Below are positions 51,704 to 62,261 of a stretch of 64,000 nt of DNA, piece after piece. Positions within the stretch are counted from its first letter, which is position 1; every line of letters starts with the position of its first letter. This stretch comes from Thereva unica. Its lineage: Eukaryota; Arthropoda; Insecta; Diptera; Therevidae. The stretch covers positions 88,772,070 to 88,836,069 of the forward strand of contig OX465282.1 of NCBI GenBank assembly GCA_949987705.1, given 5' to 3'. Both the position numbers and the translations under genes were made by a program. The notes beneath the pieces were generated by a model, which saw nothing but the letters and a program-made list of their open reading frames with translations, did not search any database and had not been told where the DNA came from.

Positions 51704-54700
51704 TTTTTTTTTTTTTTTATATGAAAAAACCAAGCTTAGGTGTAACCCTTTGTACTACCAGTCCGTCATGTCGTTCAGTTCATGGTGCAATGTCTAGTAG
51801 TAAGCTTGGTTTGAAGAATAGAGGAGAATAGGAAAGATTAGAGGGGGTCTGGAGGGTGTAGAAGAAAATGACGATGGACCTCACGTTTGAACTCTAAGGT
51901 GTTGTACGAGTTCGGAAATAACGACTGCGGTAGATTATTCCACAGTCGAATTGTTCTATTCATAAACGAACTTCTAAACCGTATTGTGCGTGAACGAGGA
52001 GGCTGTAGGGTATGGGGGTGAGCCGAGCGGGCTAGTCTTGTGTTGCGGGAAAAGTATTGCCGTGCAGGCAGGAGGTCCTGCATTTCGGTGGAACAGTCGC
52101 CATGGTAATAGCGATAAAGTATGGAGAGGGCTGCTACATTCCTACGGTGGCTCAATGTGTCTATGGAGGCGCGAAAGGGGCCATCACCAATGAGTTTGAG
52201 GGCACGATTTTGCACCTTGTCGAGACAGGCCAAGGTGGTTTTTGGGGCGCCTGCCCAGATATGTGAGTTGTATTCGAGGCGCGGCCGAATGTAGGATTTG
52301 TATATTGTAGCCAATGCGGCTGGCTGGAGGAGGAACTTGCATCTCTTGAGAAATCCAAGGCATTGGGAGGCTTGTTTGGCGATTTGGAATATGTGATCGT
52401 TCCATCGCAGATGCTCCGTTAAAGTTACCCCTAGGATGTTGAGAGTTGAGTCAGCCGTTAGATTCACTCCATCCACCGAGACAGGAGGAAGGTCGGTACA
52501 ATTTTTGTTGGAGATCAGACAGTGCTTCGTTTTTGTGGCATTGAATTCGACGCGGTTCATTTCGCCCCAATCGATTTGATATCCCGGTTGATCGAAGCCG
52601 ACATCAGTTGACGGTGGTAAAGACAAGGTCTGGCACGTGCTTGTCTTATATTGTCGAAGGAGTAAGAGAAATTCAGAGTACCGTCATCAGCGAAGCAGTG
52701 AAGTGGGTTGGAGGGGATTGAGAGCAGATCATTAATGAAGATTAGAAAAAGTGCGGGTGAAAGAATTGACCCCTGGGGAACTCCGGCCGAAATGGCGTGG
52801 GGGTTGGATTCGACGCCATCCAATACTACCTTGATTGAACGGCATGAAAGAAAGCTCTTAATCCAGTTCCTTAGAACTAAGTGTATACCAATAGCTTGGA
52901 GTTTATTCAACAGAGCTGGGTGCCATACTCTGTCAAAAGCCTTCGATATATCTAGAGCAACCAGGCTAGACTCACCAAAGCTGTGAATGCTTTGGTTGAT
53001 ACGCTCGGTTAAACACACAAGCAGATCGCCAGTAGACCGTTTAGATCTGAAGCCGTATTGCCTGTCGTGTATAATTTGGTTGGATTCTAGATATTTCATC
53101 AGCTTTTTATTGATTATTGTCTCCATGATTTTGGAGAGAACAGAAATAATTGCTATTGGGCGGTAGTTTAAGGGGTCGCTGGCTTCACCTTTTTTTGGGA
53201 TTGGCTGAACATGAGCAAGTTTCCAAGAGTCGGGATACACTCCGGAGAAGTAAGACAGGGCAAAAAGTTTGCGCAGAGGTTTAGCCAAAGGTGAGGCACA
53301 TTTTTTAAGTACCATAGGGGGGATTTTGTCGGGACCAGTGGATTTATTGGCGTCGAGTTCTTTGAGACACCTAAACACCTCGCGATTCCTGAAGTGAACT
53401 CCGTCCATTGAGTGGGTGGTATTCTCGAGAGTGGGGGGTGACATAGCAGCATCGGGTAAAGAAGAATTTGCGGCGAACAGAGAAGCTAATAGGTCGGCCT
53501 TGGGTTTGCTTTCTGTTATCACTTCCTTGTTGTGAATAAAAGGAGGTGTTGAGGAGGAAGTAAAATTCTTCTTGATGGCAGTTACCAAGGACCAGAAGTT
53601 TTTGCTGCCTGTAGTGGAGTTAAGAATCTTACTTCTCAATCTATCATCAAATGTTGATTTGACTTTCCTGATGATGGAGTTACAGGAGTTTCTCAGTTTG
53701 ACGTACTCACGACGAAGTGGCTCATTAGGCGAACGTCTGTATGCTCTATAGGCGGCTTCTTTAGCTTTGATTGCGTTCATACATTCCCCATTGAACCATT
53801 TGTTCGGCCTAGGCTTCACAGATTTGGTAGAGTGAGGGATGAACAAGCGCATACCCGCTCGAATAATTTTGGTGACACAGAGGGCCGCATAGTTCGCATT
53901 GGCATTACGGAAACACAAATCCCAGTCAGTGGCCTGGAAGAAGCCAACCAGTTGGCTTTCCCATAGTGCCACACAGTTCTTTTAGGAGCTGTGGCGGTTG
54001 TGGTCGAGGATGGATATGGGAAATAAGCGCTAATTAGTTTATGGTCCGAGTTGCCAAGGGGTGAGCTAACCTTGATGGAGTACCGCGTCGGATGGGAAGT
54101 AAGAAACAGGTCAAGGAGATGGGCTCCTTGACCTGGAATATCAGGGACTCTCGTCGGACATTTGACAATTTGGTGCAAGTTGTTGAGGCTCGCAAAGAGC
54201 TCGGCGTCTTTGCCAGGAACACTGGTGCCATTTGAGTAATTTAGCCAATGTACATTGTGAACGTTGAAATCACCCGCAACAATGATTTCGCTTTCCGGGT
54301 GGGAAAATAAAAATCCGGAAATCTGTTCAGAAATAGCATCGAAGGCTGCGGTGGTGGCCGGAGGAGACTTACTTGTTGTCCGTCGGTCCTTCGGTTATTG
54401 TTGCTGTTGGTGGCCTTCACTTAGTTTTTTCGTTATTATTAATTTTTTATGTTATTGTTTGTTTTGTGGTTTATATTATTTTGGTGGATATATTGGGGCT
54501 TATCGTTGTAAACGTACGTTTTGGAAAACGCGCCGTTTACATGTTTCACTTCACCTTGAAAACGTATCGTGCAAAACGCGTGAATCCAACTGTGTTCGAA
54601 AGGTTTCGAAATCAGCTGATGTTTGTCAAAAATTACAAATTAGTCAGAGACGTCAGAGTTTTATTTAACCTTTCAAATTCAAAATCGTTACTTTTTTATT

Positions 54701-55362
54701 AAGTTTTAGTGAATATACGGGCTTATGAATTATAATTATGGACACCGTGGCATTGTATATAATGTGAAAATGACCATGAACGAGCTGTGTCCGTCATAAT
54801 TACTGAAGTACAGGAAGGGATTTTCTAAATGGACGAAAGAGTGGAAAATATATCCCTAAATTAATAAACCAATTTATTTATTTGTGAAAATTTACTTTTA
54901 ACTTCATCAAAAATTTTCGCTTAAATAAATGTGCATTCAAGATTTAACTAAAAAAACTTATTTTATAAATTTATTTGAAAAAATATATGCATTTAAAAAA
55001 AATAAACTTTGGTCTTTTGATAACAAAATGCATGCCTTTATGGCGGAATTAAAAGAAATAGATTAAAAATGAAACTATTTAAAACATATTTCCAAATAGT
55101 CCAAACACTCTAGGAAACGTACAACTGCCGCGAGCAAAACTTCGCGTTTCACAAACACAAGGGGAACTGCCGCCGCACGTTTTGCACCATACTGAAAAAT
55201 CAACTTCGAAATTAACGTTTGACGTTTTCCCCCGCTGCGTTTACTACGATACCAAAATTGAACGTTTCACGTTTCGCTCGCGTTTTCGTTTTGTGCGATA
55301 AGCCCCATTAAGTTTTGTTTGTGTTGGTGTTTTTTTTCACCGAGGCACAGTCCAGACTCCAG
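51704..55362 (-). mobile_element. Non-LTR family A, copy 3, inside family F
   Basis: On the minus strand this copy starts with sequence near 55362 and ends in a 15-base poly-A (T run 51704-51718). ORF2 is recognisable from the endonuclease GDFNVHN (about 54270) and SDHKLISAYF through RT (53972-52557, FADDGT near 52690) to the C-terminus (TAA at 51838). Two small deletions break the frame: about 10 bp near 53945 and 7 bp near 52572. Upstream of about 54378 it no longer matches copy 1; that part looks like 5' UTR joined by an internal deletion and is interrupted by a MITE. Confidence 0.85.
54495..55306. mobile_element. 812-bp MITE inside family A copy 3
   Basis: Perfect 11-bp ends GGGGCTTATCG / CGATAAGCCCC are flanked by ATT on both sides (54492-54494, 55307-55309). 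AAACG and CGTTT words crowd both subterminal regions in opposite orientation. No transposase. The 3-bp duplication suggests a PIF/ISL2EU-like mobiliser, which is not certain. Confidence 0.75.
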
Positions 55363-55896
55363 AATAAATAAAGCACGAGGCGCATATGCATGCCTTTTCC
55401 GCATATGGAGATCAACTGAGATCTCAACTAACACCAAATTGCGGCTGTTCAACTCCAACGTGAAGGCAGTACTTTTGTACGGTTGCGAAACATGGAAAGT
55501 CACCCAATTCATCACTGGGCGCCTACAAGCCTTCATCAACAGATGCCTTCGTCGTATCCTAAAAATCCGCTGGCAAGATAGAATTTCAAACGAAGAACTA
55601 TGGCGCCGTGCCGGCCAAGAAAGGATAGACGACCAAATCAGGCGAAGGAAATGGAATTGGGTTGGCAACACCTTGCGACGCGAAAACGAAAATCTAGCCA
55701 AACAGGCCCGTGACTGGAATCCGCAAGGATCCCGTCGAGTAGGACGACCTAGAACAACGTGGAGGAGAACCCTACTAGCAGAAGCCGCAACAACTGGGAG
55801 ATCCTGGTCGGAGCTGAGAGCTGTCGCGCAAAACAGAGTCCGCTGGAGGGCAACTGTTTCCGCCCTATGTCCCATGAGGGATTAAAGGAGCGCAAT
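55363..55896 (+). pseudogene. RTE-like retrotransposon family F, second half
   Basis: The frame continues from 51703 (…EEDV to RINKARGAYACLFR) through LLYGCETWKVT, RCLRRILKIRWQDRISNEEL and RRKWNWVGNTLRR to the C-terminal WNPQGSRRVGRPRTTWRR block and TAA at 55885. The tail GCAATGATA then meets the TTGGGGC of the 122-bp repeat, matching the left border. These C-terminal motifs are typical of RTE elements. Confidence 0.83.
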
Positions 55897-56035
55897 GATA
55901 TTGGGGCGGCCATTTTGAATTTATAAGTTCTGATAATAAATACGTTATTTGCAACCTCAAAAAATCCCGGTACCGATTTTTTATTGGATTCGGTATACAA
56001 TTGGCAAATTCTTCGGCCATATTGGTACTGTCGCC
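55897..56035. repeat. Tandem repeat of about 122 bp, right part
   Basis: ATTGGGGCGGCCATTTTGAA, TAAGTTCTGATAATAAATAC and AACCTCAAAAAATCCCGG match 51110-51190. It is the continuation of the array interrupted by family F. Confidence 0.7.
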
Positions 56036-56654
56036 GCATGTCCTTCAATCATGTGAGTACCCTTTAGGGACCAGATGAAGTGGAGATGATGTGGGAGCCA
56101 ACGAAGGTCACCAAATCCCCAGTTAAAAAATATGTTTGAATTCAAGTTTCGCCACCTTCAGCTTCTCTGCATGGAGTCGCCAAGCGGTGACGAAAAGAAG
56201 TTGCCCATTTGTCACAATGTGATGTCGCACATTGTGTCTTGCAGAAAGGTTAAAGTTCGGAGATATTGTACTCAAAGAATACTTCGTTAAAAGGTCTTTA
56301 TAGATTCCTGTAAATTGGCATTGTATTTCTTCGAGCTTGTAATCGACTGTTGAGCATACATTGATTCGAAGGTTTGTGTGTAGTCGACATCTAAAATATA
56401 ATGTCGATATTTAATATAGACTGAAAACTTGAACTTCGTTATGAAGCTTTTGAAATGTCGGCGACGATGAAGTCACGGATATATATTCGGCGAAGGCCGA
56501 AAAGCAGTTCCTATAACTTCGTGCCGAAAGTGAAAATTACAGTTCCATTCACTGTCCGTAGTAGTAAATTGCCACATCCGTTGTATGCCGAAACGGACGG
56601 GCCGGAATAATATGTTTTTATGTGAAAGCCTAGAGTCCCAGGAAAGGCCCTTTA
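56036..56654. other. Unassigned stretch
   Basis: There is no gene, repeat partner or inverted ends that I can support. Confidence 0.4.
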
Positions 56655-56656
56655 TA

Positions 56657-57597
56657 CACTGTAAATCCAAGCGCGTTATTTTACACACTTATGTGTGTTA
56701 TTTGCTTGTAGTCAGTTTCTACGCGGTTTTAGGTGAGTAATTTGGGAATTCGTTTTCCCGTGTTAATTTAAACGCTTTGACGCATTATTTAAATACGCTT
56801 TTGGCGCATTCTTACTATACTTTCTATACGTGTAACCTGACTAATTTTTATAATCTTTCAGTAGGATTAATGATGTTACGACTATGAAATTTAATAAAAA
56901 TATTAAACATTAATCAATCAAATATAAAACATTAAACAAAAGATATTGCAGCAGAATGGCGCTGTATGGAACTGCCAATTGAACAGAGATAGGAAACGTT
57001 TTTCTTTTAGTCAAGAGCGTATTGACGATCTTAACCTTGCACTGGCGAATGTATTTCTTGGAATGTTTTCGAGTGATAGTAGAGACAGAAATAATACATA
57101 TTAAAAATTTAGACTCTATTATACTTCATATTCTCAACTGTTGTGAAATAAATTTGTTTCTGACATTAATAAGACGTGATTGTATTATATACTTTATTTA
57201 ATACTAGTGGGGCCCCCATTTAAACCCAAAACGTAAAATATTTAAAAAAAAATCAAACACAAAACGTAATTCGAACGAAAATTCTTTTCCGATCCAACAA
57301 AACTAAGAAAAAAAATTTTCTTTTCAAAAAAAAACTCGTTCGATTTCTTGGAAATTTATCGAAAGTGACACAACTAGAATATTCTTGTAGATTTTACGCA
57401 TATGTGTGTAATTTTAAGCGGGTCAAATGCTTTGAAAAAATATTACGGATGTTGTGTTTAGAAGTGCTCACAAAATATGCGTAATTATATTTAATTCATT
57501 GAAGTGTGTTTTTTTACACACAAAATGTGTATTTTCCATTTATTTTATGAAATTATTCACTTTATGCGTTTTTAATAACGCGCTTGGATTTACAGTG
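56657..57597. mobile_element. TA-target TIR element (about 0.94 kb)
   Basis: CACTGTAAATCCAAGCGCGT, continuing TATT, is repeated exactly inverted at the right end; TA flanks both (56655-56656, 57598-57599). ACACAC/GTGTGT words recur near both ends. No transposase. The TA target and CACTG ends suggest a Tc1/mariner-type mobiliser. Confidence 0.83.
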
Positions 57598-57859
57598 TAC
57601 TGTTGACAATCCGTTTTGTTGCGCTCAGATCCGTTCATTATAATTGGGCCTATAGATTGCAATGTCGAACAGCAGCTCTAGTCGAGGAGGAAGGAACTGC
57701 CACAACCTACCCGCGATATTTTTAGTCCACCTACTCCCAACCATTACTATCACGACTTTGACATCGGGGCGTCGAGAAACAACTCGCTGGAGTGTTATGC
57801 CTTCTGAAACGAGTTGAATCTCATCAACCAACCGATGACATGCACTTTCGATGGAGCGG

Positions 57860-58030
57860 GGAAGGGCTAAGGAAGGCTATGACAAAAGGAAATAGGAATG
57901 TAAAGACGGAAGGGGAAATAAGGAAAGTTATGTAGGTGGGAAAATGGAAAAGGCGAAGGACCGTGGGACTGGCCATGATTCGAGCCCGGGACCTCTGGGA
58001 TTGTAGCCAGATGCCTTACTCCCTAGGCCA
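57860..58030 (-). mobile_element. tRNA-derived SINE
   Basis: On the minus strand TGGCCTAGGGAGTAAGGCAT is an A-box-like start, and CCCGGGCTCGAATC lies at B-box distance (about 40 bases). The following unrelated pyrimidine-rich body down to about 57860 argues for a SINE and not a tRNA gene: there is no proper acceptor stem. The 3' limit is uncertain. Confidence 0.65.
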
Positions 58031-58358
58031 AAGTCTAGTAATAACAAGTCTTTCATCTTCATACAAAATTTCCCCCCCGTTAGTTGTGTACGTGCATATA
58101 TGAACATCACTGCTGAGCAAAACTCAACGCATACTTCTTGAATTTGGCGAGACAAAGCCAAATTCTCTCTTTACGATAAAGTATGCATAGCAGAAAAGGA
58201 AAAAAAATTGAATCAGCTGTTTTCTTTCATAAATCAAAACAAACGAGCAAATATGCACCAACACATTAATTTATTCCCATATAAACTCATAAAAGTTTCT
58301 GCTGTTTAGTTGTGTGCAAACGCGTATAAAAATGTTGCATTCTCTTTCTGATAGCCTG
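58031..58358. mobile_element. MITE family M, copy 2 (cut by gypsy-2)
   Basis: It matches 36623-36955 from AAGTCTAGTAATAACAAGTC to TCTGATAGCCTG. The match stops at 58358, the base before the gypsy-2 LTR, so the second half of the MITE should lie beyond the gypsy-2 3' end. Confidence 0.75.
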
Positions 58359-60870
58359 TGTAACGGTCGGCTGTAAAACCAATGCCGGGAAGGAAAAGAA
58401 AAATCCTCCATTTTAATCTTCGGTCATATTCGCCTCAACGGCATTATAAATTAACCGGTCGAATAAACCCTTTTCAACCCTTCACCTTCGTACATTTCCC
58501 ATTTCATCGCATCTAATTTTTATTTATCACCTAGACAAATCTTCTCGCATCCAAACAATATTTTCGGAACTTTTTATTTTTGCCTAAATTGCGCACGCCT
58601 AGGAATTCGCCCGTGGTTAAATCCCCACCCACACATAGATATTAGCCCAGAAAATTCTATCGGGTAGCAGCGCAGCCAATCCAAACCTTTTGCGCAAGAA
58701 TTAATCGCCTGACGGCGAGGCACACATGGAAATAATGTAGGTAGCCTGTATCATGGACAGGGATACATAGACAAATGCCAAGAATGCAAGCGCTTCCTCT
58801 GTCGCTATCATCACCCAAAAAAACCACGCTTCGCCTGATACGGAAACGAATCCAATGGGAGAGGGGGTCTCGAAAAAAAATAGCGAAGATTCTGGAGAGT
58901 AAAGCGAGTGGTAGGCGGCAGAAAGCCGACGACTGTGCGTGAATAAGGTCTCTTCTTTAGTTTTGTCTCCAGAGTGAAAGTCAAGAACATAAGTTTTTTT
59001 TAGTGGCGTGAGGACCGCGTCTTTATTTCAAAAAAAAATAAAAAGGAAAAGAAAAAGATTATTATTATTAGAAAGCATCGGCTGATATTGCTCCTCCTTG
59101 AGTGCAGTTTTCTGTGCGGGCTGATTAATTAGGAAAAAAAATCGAAAATTTTGTGAAATGTAGTGATTGCCTAGGGTGGTAACTCCAACATCCACGTGGA
59201 CCGGTAGACCAGGAGTTTATGGTTCATCAAGAAAAGAAACATAGAAGAAAAAAGGTAACCCATTTCTAGTAACTAATATATCCCGCGAACAGCCATCCGT
59301 TGAATGATGAATCAGGAAATTATACACGTTTTTTCGTGAGAACCGTGGAATTTGAGCAACTAGCTGTATTTCGATTTTCCGACTTAAAAATTAACGGCGC
59401 TAGTGCAATTATTAAGCCAAACAAGTGAACGTTTTTTTTCCTGCATGGAACGGTTGAAGGAACAATAATTGATCAAAGAATAAAGAAAAAAAATAAAAAA
59501 GAAGTTCTTAAACTTTTGCTATTGTTAAACTTCTCTCATGTTATACTATGTGATTAGGTAATAACTGGAAAAAAATTTACACCCAGAAAAGAACCATTTT
59601 TATAAAAACAAGCAGTTGTTATATGTAATCATGCATGTTAAATGAAACTCAATGAATTAGTTATATTGTTTTTCTTAAGTTTATTATGAAATTTTCTTTA
59701 TGTTATACTTAAATATGTATATATTGTTGTTGATTTTCTTTACTTTTTAAAACAGAAAGGAAAAATTTATTTGTTGTTCATTAGCAATAGAAGAAAAAAA
59801 AAAGAAAAAAATGTAAATGAGTGATCAAGTCGATGAAGCAACGGTGGCCACCCTGAAAAAGAATAAAAATTAAAACTATTATAACATAAAATAAAAGGAA
59901 AGGAATTGAAAAAAAAAGGATAATGTAAGTAGTACTAAGATTTAGTTATAAGCCATTCTAATTTTTATATAAAAAAACCAAAAAAAATAATAATAAAAGA
60001 AAAGAAAATTTGATCAAGAGAAAAGAAATAGTAATAACCTTAAATAAATAACAATAACTTAATAAACCTACACCCGGGATCCGAAAAGAAGATAAAATTT
60101 GAAATTGAACCCCCGAGTTTTAACATTTAGTTAATACCCATGGATCCCTTAGTATCAGTGAATTTTATTTCCTTCCCCCGTCTAGAATGTATTTAAGTTT
60201 AATTTATGCGACAGATATTATACCAATTCCAAATTAACTCACTTAATTCTTTTATTTCATCACGTTGGAAAACCTTTTTGAAAGAAAAAGAAAAAAAAAA
60301 TAAGAAAATTTTTAATTCTTGATGGGCCATCAACTACAGCTGGTCATGTAAAGGTAAGGATAGGTGGAGCGGGGCATGGATGTCAGTGTGGAGGCTGAGA
60401 GTCTCTCTCTTAATAGTAAGTACTTTTATGGGTTAAATTCTTTTTAAGGGCTTTCAGCAACGACCGCGGCACCCGCATGCCTGTATTACAATAACCCCCG
60501 TCCCTCTCTCGATGGCCCAGGACTGGTCTCCTATCGCTTTTTTTTGCTTTTTTTTCTCATGTAAGTGGCACGAATTGGTTTAGGTTGTTATAACTGTCAC
60601 CTTTCAGGTCTCCCTACGCGACGAACCCCCCCCATCCGGCGAGCTGGCAAGTGCATCGCTAGTCGTGACCACTATGAGTGTAGAGGAGACACTTAAGATT
60701 TTTTTTTGCGATACTCTTCCTATCGAACCATCCGTCAGCCACCCTCATTCGTCAAGAATATCCCCATCCCACATTTTTTTGTGATTTGTCTTATATGGCC
60801 CGGAGTGGCAAAATCCCCAGTTCTTCGTGCTATACGAGCACATAATATTCCTCGACAGTTAAATATTACA
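58359..60870 (+). repeat. 5' LTR of gypsy-2 (about 2.5 kb)
   Basis: The LTR starts TGTAACGGTC exactly where MITE family M homology stops and ends AAATATTACA four bases before TGGCGCCCAACG; the ends form TGTAA/TTACA. The interior is AT- and A-rich (59.7-60.1 kb) without ORFs of note. 2.5 kb is long for an insect gypsy LTR, and the borders rest on end motifs plus the MITE break. Confidence 0.65.
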
Positions 60871-60874
60871 AAAA

Positions 60875-60892
60875 TGGCGCCCAACGAAGGCT
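60875..60892 (+). other. gypsy-2 primer-binding site (tRNA-Lys type)
   Basis: TGGCGCCCAACGAAGGC begins four bases after the LTR end. TGGCGCCCAAC is the usual tRNA-Lys primer site of many gypsy elements. Confidence 0.8.
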
Positions 60893-62058
60893 AGTTCCTT
60901 CTAGTCTATGTTCTTAACTCGGCTGTCTGTTCGTCACTTGGTGACTTTAACTTTTATCGGCAACTTTGCTTTTCTTTTTCCTTTTTGGAAGGTTTCTCCC
61001 TCCGAGTTATGCTATGTCTTATTCAATATTCTCCAATGTAAGACCGATCTTTAGTCTTTTTTTGTGGCATCGGCCATCGAGAGAGACCGGTAATGGGCTT
61101 CCTTCACTATTTATCTCCACTCTCTGTCCAAGTCCATCCGGTTATATGAATACGGGTTTTGGTACCTGCCGCGGTATCATCTCCCTTACAGCTTATGTCT
61201 TTTTGTATTAGCCTTAACGGTCTATCAACTTTTTGGTATTTTTATTGAACGTTTATGGTTCAAATATCTTTTCTTTCTGCGGCAGCTTCCAATTCATTTA
61301 CTTTGCTCTTTCATGTGAGTTTGTCTGGTCCTAGTACCAAGCGCCTTCGCTTGCTAGTGCGACAACTCTAGTGAGTCAATCACTGTGGTCCTTCTGCTGT
61401 CTGGCTTCATGTGGCTTATGTTCACGTGGCTTGCGCGGGGGATCAACATCTGGTTGACTCTTCCATGGATGAAGCAAAACCGCTCAGTTTTGACCTTTTT
61501 CCTATTTAATATGGCCAAGTGGGTGGATAGATCACTGTCTTACAATGATCCTGGTAACAGGCTAATTGCCTGCCAGCGCGGTAGGCCAGTGGTCCCTCTG
61601 CTAACGCGGTCCCGTATGTATCCTCTGGTTGAACAGCCTTCCGGAATTTCAGTCGTGTCGTCGTCGGTACTGATCCGTCGTGGCTGACAACCTAGGATAA
61701 TTTTCACCAATGGAAGCTTCTTCTTCTCTTCAAATTCTCTTCTCTGCGTCATAGTCATGCGGTCTGCTGCGGGCGGGGCTGAATCCTGTAAAGTAGGGTT
61801 GACCGGGGTAGATGAAGTATACCACTCTCTTCGGTCAATTCACATTCTGGTAAGTGCTACAATGTTGTTGAGTGTGCATCCTCTCCACTGGGAGCCATGC
61901 CCAGGTCCCACCTAATTAATTAGTTTATCGCGTTAATAATAAATACTTACGGTTTCGTTTATGAATAATAATATTAAGTCTCGCGTAATTTCAGGCGGTT
62001 GTTAGTTATATTCAATTGAATAAATTATCTTCAACGTCTTTCATGTCCAGCGTTTATC

Positions 62059-62091
<33 letters not shown>

Positions 62092-62261
62092 TTTTTATTA
62101 TTGCTTCGCTTAACTTTGAACGTTATTTATTAAAACTCATTTGCATCTGTTGCGTTAACATTATATATTCGGTATAGTTTATAAATAAGGGGGCACGTCT
62201 CCTTCGTGAATTTTTTTCGTTTAATAGTAAATTCGTTTATCACTTGTTGACAACGATAGTT
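60893..62261 (+). other. gypsy-2 leader with A29/T9 tract
   Basis: An untranslated leader of about 1.4 kb. Small ORFs (for example 60966-61211 and 61385-61687) have no recognisable product. A run of 29 A followed by 9 T lies at 62059-62096. The leader is unusually long, so it may hold packaging sequence, an inserted fragment or an intron; none can be shown. Confidence 0.55.

Noticed and set aside
54264..54702. Plus-strand ORFs of 109-134 codons
   Set aside because: They straddle antisense family A sequence and a MITE border; the hydrophobic stretch comes from T-rich DNA.
57940..58030. tRNA gene on the minus strand
   Set aside because: A- and B-box matches exist, but there is no acceptor stem or clean cloverleaf, and unrelated sequence continues. 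This fits a SINE.
60966..61687. Small ORFs in the gypsy-2 leader as an extra accessory gene
   Set aside because: Short, hydrophobic, no motif or conserved context visible. A leader is the simpler reading.
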